Source: Streptomyces lydicus
Lineage (GTDB): Bacteria > Actinomycetota > Actinomycetes > Streptomycetales > Streptomycetaceae
DNA length: 64,000 nt
Reading direction: 5' to 3'
Assembly: GCF_001729485.1 (NCBI RefSeq)
Contig: NZ_CP017157.1
Coordinates: forward strand, 7,502,001 to 7,566,000
Below the pieces are notes generated by a model. It was not told the DNA's origin. It saw only the letters and a program-made list of their open reading frames with translations, and ran no database searches. Positions 61,780 through 64,000 of this stretch are shown here, one piece after another (position 1 is the first letter of the stretch; the number at the start of each line of letters is the position of its first letter). A program made the translations under genes and the position numbers.

Positions 61780-62672
61780 GCCTGGACCGCCGGCTTGAGG
61801 ACCTGCTCGCACCACTGACGGAAGGTCGTCGGGCTCGCGGTCTGCGGGGTGCGCCGCACCCCGACGTCGAGCCCGTCGTTCTTGGCGCGCATCATGTCGC
61901 GGTAGCCCTGCACGAGCGCGTCCCCGAGGCCGCGTCCGGCGAGTGCGGCGCCAAATGCGTCGAGCGTCTGCCGCTCGTAGCGGATCGGGCGGCCGAGCAC
62001 CTCGGACATGACGCCCGCCAGGTCGTTCGGCGAAAGGTCCTCAGGGCCCAGCACCGGGACCTCGCCCGTCCCCGTCCACGAGCGGTCGAGCAGCAGGCCG
62101 GCGGCGGCCGCGGCGATGTCCCGGGTGGCGGCCGTCGGCGCCTTGCGGTCGGCGATGTCGGTGCCGGTGAACACGCCGTTGTCGCGGATCGAGGCCGCCT
62201 GCCACAGCAGATTGTCGAAGAACGTCGGGTTGGCGAGCGCCCGGTAGGCCACGCCCGTGCTCGCGATGAGGTCGTCCATGGCCAGCGACGCCGTCACGTG
62301 ACCGGCGCGGCCGGCGACGGGGGTGCCGCGGCCGAGTGCCGAGACGCCGACGACGTGTCCGACTCCGTGGGTCGTGAACGCCTTCGCGGCGGCACGGGTG
62401 AAGCCGGAGTACATCGCCTCCAGGCTCGGTGCCCGGGGATTTGGCGGAACCAGCCAGAAGACGGCGTCCGCGCCGTCGAAGGCCCGGTCGACGACCTCGG
62501 CGTCGCCGTGCGAGCCGGTGACGACGTCGACCCGGGCGCGGACCGCGTCGGGGAGCTTGCCGGGGTCACGCAGGACGACGCGCAGCTCTTCGCCGCGGGG
62601 GAGGTCCTCGTCGAGGAGGAGCTCCAGGAGCCGGCCGCCGATCTGGCCGGTGGGAGTGGTAATGACGATCAT
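61776..62672 (-). CDS. NmrA-type NAD(P)-binding protein
   Basis: A 298-residue atypical SDR with TTPTGQIGGRLLELLL (5-20) as a variant Rossmann motif, then ADAVFWLVPPNP and a conserved NPTFFDNLLWQ segment. Related proteins reduce quinones or act as redox sensors. It is first in an operon with the SDR at 61090 and divergent from a LysR-type regulator, an arrangement in which the regulator usually controls the operon. Confidence 0.87.
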   Translation of the reverse strand: MIVITTPTGQIGGRLLELLLDEDLPRGEELRVVLRDPGKLPDAVRARVDVVTGSHGDAEVVDRAFDGADAVFWLVPPNPRAPSLEAMYSGFTRAAAKAFTTHGVGHVVGVSALGRGTPVAGRAGHVTASLAMDDLIASTGVAYRALANPTFFDNLLWQAASIRDNGVFTGTDIADRKAPTAATRDIAAAAAGLLLDRSWTGTGEVPVLGPEDLSPNDLAGVMSEVLGRPIRYERQTLDAFGAALAGRGLGDALVQGYRDMMRAKNDGLDVGVRRTPQTASPTTFRQWCEQVLKPAVQA

Positions 62673-62740
62673 GCGTCGAGTCTCGGGGCGGCACGTTCGC
62701 GGCGTCCAATACCCTTCCCGACGATTGATACCTTCACGGC

Positions 62741-63553
62741 ATGGATCTCGATCTGCGCAAGCTCCGCTACTTCGCCGCGGTGGCCGAGCACCGGCACTTC
62801 GGCCGGGCGGCGGACCAGCTCTACATCGCCCAGCCGGTACTCAGTCGGCAAATCAAAGCCCTGGAGCAGGAGTTGGGGTGCGAACTGCTCGTGCGGACCA
62901 CCCGCAGCGTGGAGCTGACCGCCGCCGGCAAACAGCTCTACGAGGAGGCGCAGCAGATCCTCCCGTCGATGGCCGCGGCGGTCCGGCGCGTCCACGACGT
63001 CGATCAGGGCGTCAAACGGCTCGCGGTCGCCTTCTCCCCGGGGCTGCCGGTGTCGGAGGCGATCCGGGCGTTCACCTCGCGCCACGCGGACGTCGAGATC
63101 GACGTCGTCCCGGCGCGCTGGTGGGAGCAGGACCAGCCGCTGCGCGACGGCCGCGCCCACGTCGGTTACCTGCGAAGGCCGTTCGACGAGTCCGGCTTAC
63201 GCATCATTCCCATCGGCCACGACCCGAGGGTGGCCTGCATGCCCGTGACACACCCCCTGGCGTGCCGTCAGGAGCTCACCCGCGCCGACCTCGACGGGGA
63301 GCGGATGCTCGACGTGCCGAATCGGCGGACGTCGTCGCTTGAAGAGAAGTTCGAACTCATCGCCTCGGGCCACGGCATCGCACTCATCCCGCTGAGCGTC
63401 GCCCGGTCCTACTCCCGCCCCGACCTCGCCAACATCCCCGTCACGGACGCCCCGGACTTCGAGACCTGCCTGGCCGTCGCCGCTGACCGGCGCGAGAAGC
63501 TCCTGCGCGAATTCCTGGATATCGCCACCGCGACACTGCGGCACGCCGCCTGA
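62741..63553 (+). CDS. LysR-family transcriptional regulator
   Basis: A 270-residue LysR protein. The helix-turn-helix is LRYFAAVAEHRHFGRAADQLYIAQPVLSRQIKALEQELG (8-46). The effector-binding part is slightly short but complete. It is divergent from the NmrA-type gene across 68 nt, where the LysR T-N11-A-like sequences of the gap (ATACCCTTCCCGACGATTGA, 62710-62729) are the expected site. A small quinone or carbonyl compound may be the effector. Confidence 0.9.
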   Translation: MDLDLRKLRYFAAVAEHRHFGRAADQLYIAQPVLSRQIKALEQELGCELLVRTTRSVELTAAGKQLYEEAQQILPSMAAAVRRVHDVDQGVKRLAVAFSPGLPVSEAIRAFTSRHADVEIDVVPARWWEQDQPLRDGRAHVGYLRRPFDESGLRIIPIGHDPRVACMPVTHPLACRQELTRADLDGERMLDVPNRRTSSLEEKFELIASGHGIALIPLSVARSYSRPDLANIPVTDAPDFETCLAVAADRREKLLREFLDIATATLRHAA

Positions 63554-63570
63554 GGCGGTCCGCGCCCGGG

Positions 63571-63632
63571 ACGACGACCGGGGGCTACGAGGACCGGCGG
63601 CTACGACGACCGGGGACGACGACCAGCGGGTA
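63571..63632. repeat. 16-bp degenerate tandem repeat
   Basis: Four imperfect units of about 16 bp based on ACGACGACCGGGGGCT (starts near 63571, 63587, 63603, 63616) after the LysR stop codon. The stretch does not look coding. Confidence 0.7.
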
Positions 63633-63706
63633 CGGGGGCCGCCGGCCCGAAGCCCGCGCCGCCTCCGCACCGCTTCACTGCCTCATGTCCTCGCCGCATA
63701 GCTTCC

Positions 63707-64000
63707 TCATGTCCTCGTCGCCGTGGCGAGGTGGACGGTCATCGCGCACGGAATCCGTCCGTCCGGCAGGGCCAATTCCGCCGACTCCGCCGCGAAACGG
63801 GATCGCAGGTCGGCCCGTACGTCCGGGTCGAGCGGACCGAGATCGTAGAAGCCGCTCACCGTCGCCCAGACCTGCTCCGGCGATCCCGTCAGGTCGATCC
63901 GGACGGTCTCCCACGCCACGGGCCCGAATCCGGCCGGGCCGAACACCGCGTCCCACCCCTCGCGGGTCCGCAGCCGCCGGTCGCCGAGCGACGGGATCTG
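63707..64000 (-). CDS. SAM-dependent methyltransferase C-terminus (partial)
   Basis: The frame is open from the window end to a stop at 63707. It gives about 97 residues beginning QIPSLGDRRLRTREGWDAVFGPAGF. The end VSGFYDLGPLDPDVRADLRSRF and CAMTVHLATATRT match the C-terminal domain of small streptomycete class I methyltransferases. The SAM-binding part lies outside the window, so the assignment is by similarity to the tail only. Confidence 0.7.
   Translation of the reverse strand, partial: QIPSLGDRRLRTREGWDAVFGPAGFGPVAWETVRIDLTGSPEQVWATVSGFYDLGPLDPDVRADLRSRFAAESAELALPDGRIPCAMTVHLATATRT

Overview
The window is chromosomal DNA of a Streptomyces or a very close actinomycete. It is very GC-rich throughout and codes densely on both strands. 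It carries mycothiol synthesis genes (mshA, mshD), GlnR, the nickel regulator Nur, the c-di-GMP-dependent anti-sigma factor RsiG, polyphosphate kinase with a CHAD protein, and a two-component system beside an HtrA-like protease. I saw no rRNA, tRNA, CRISPR array, transposase or integrase.

Layout. 1-1006: the tail of an upstream gene and a membrane protein. 1068-2902: an accessory pair, a GIY-YIG protein and a membrane lipase-like hydrolase of visibly lower GC. 2964-8874: phosphoglycerate mutase, an MFS exporter, a zinc-ribbon protein, an XRE regulator with a small partner, and a secreted hydrolase. 9074-14506: a thiol-type FAD oxidoreductase with a methyltransferase, a YbjN protein, mshA, a second methyltransferase and a DUF6461 protein. 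14503-17514: two helix-turn-helix regulators, one divergent from two small overlapping genes. 17541-21514: Nudix, CHAD and ppk. 22149-26653: an ABC transporter with a degenerate ATPase, a frameshifted acetyltransferase, a lipoprotein with a duplicated motif, and mshD. 26807-36562: a secreted 5'-nucleotidase, an NmrA-type protein, a DUF2993 protein, sensor kinase, response regulator, HtrA-like protease, a LacI regulator and GlnR.

36809-40738 is the most unusual stretch. A hydrolase relic has lost one base, gained a 37-nt palindromic insertion and lost its C-terminus. It abuts an unrecognised 774-residue protein and a DUF3800 (RNase H-like) protein, which together look like an inserted accessory module. 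41100-47640: a heterodimeric ABC exporter, a MoaD-like protein, a Pro/Gln/His-rich membrane protein and a second DUF2993 protein. 47852-49752: a Cys-containing leader peptide, a rhodanese, a DUF1416 protein and a DUF3099 protein. 49798-55649: a DsrE protein, a 33-residue membrane peptide, a nitrobindin-like protein, a cobalamin riboswitch with a vitamin B12 ABC importer, nur and a YgfZ-type protein. 55686-58713: dtd, rsiG, an asparaginase and an ankyrin protein. 58838-64000: small redox and regulatory genes (an FMN reductase behind a SoxR-type promoter, TetR/VOC, HxlR, SDR/NmrA/LysR) and a partial methyltransferase.

Several genes fit together. MshA and MshD act in the same thiol pathway. Ppk and the CHAD protein both concern polyphosphate. 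The sensor kinase and response regulator probably control the adjacent protease through three TCTCA-type boxes. The leader peptide probably controls the rhodanese operon, and the riboswitch the B12 importer. Where I chose a start other than the longest possible one, the ribosome binding site or family length decided it, and the entry says so.
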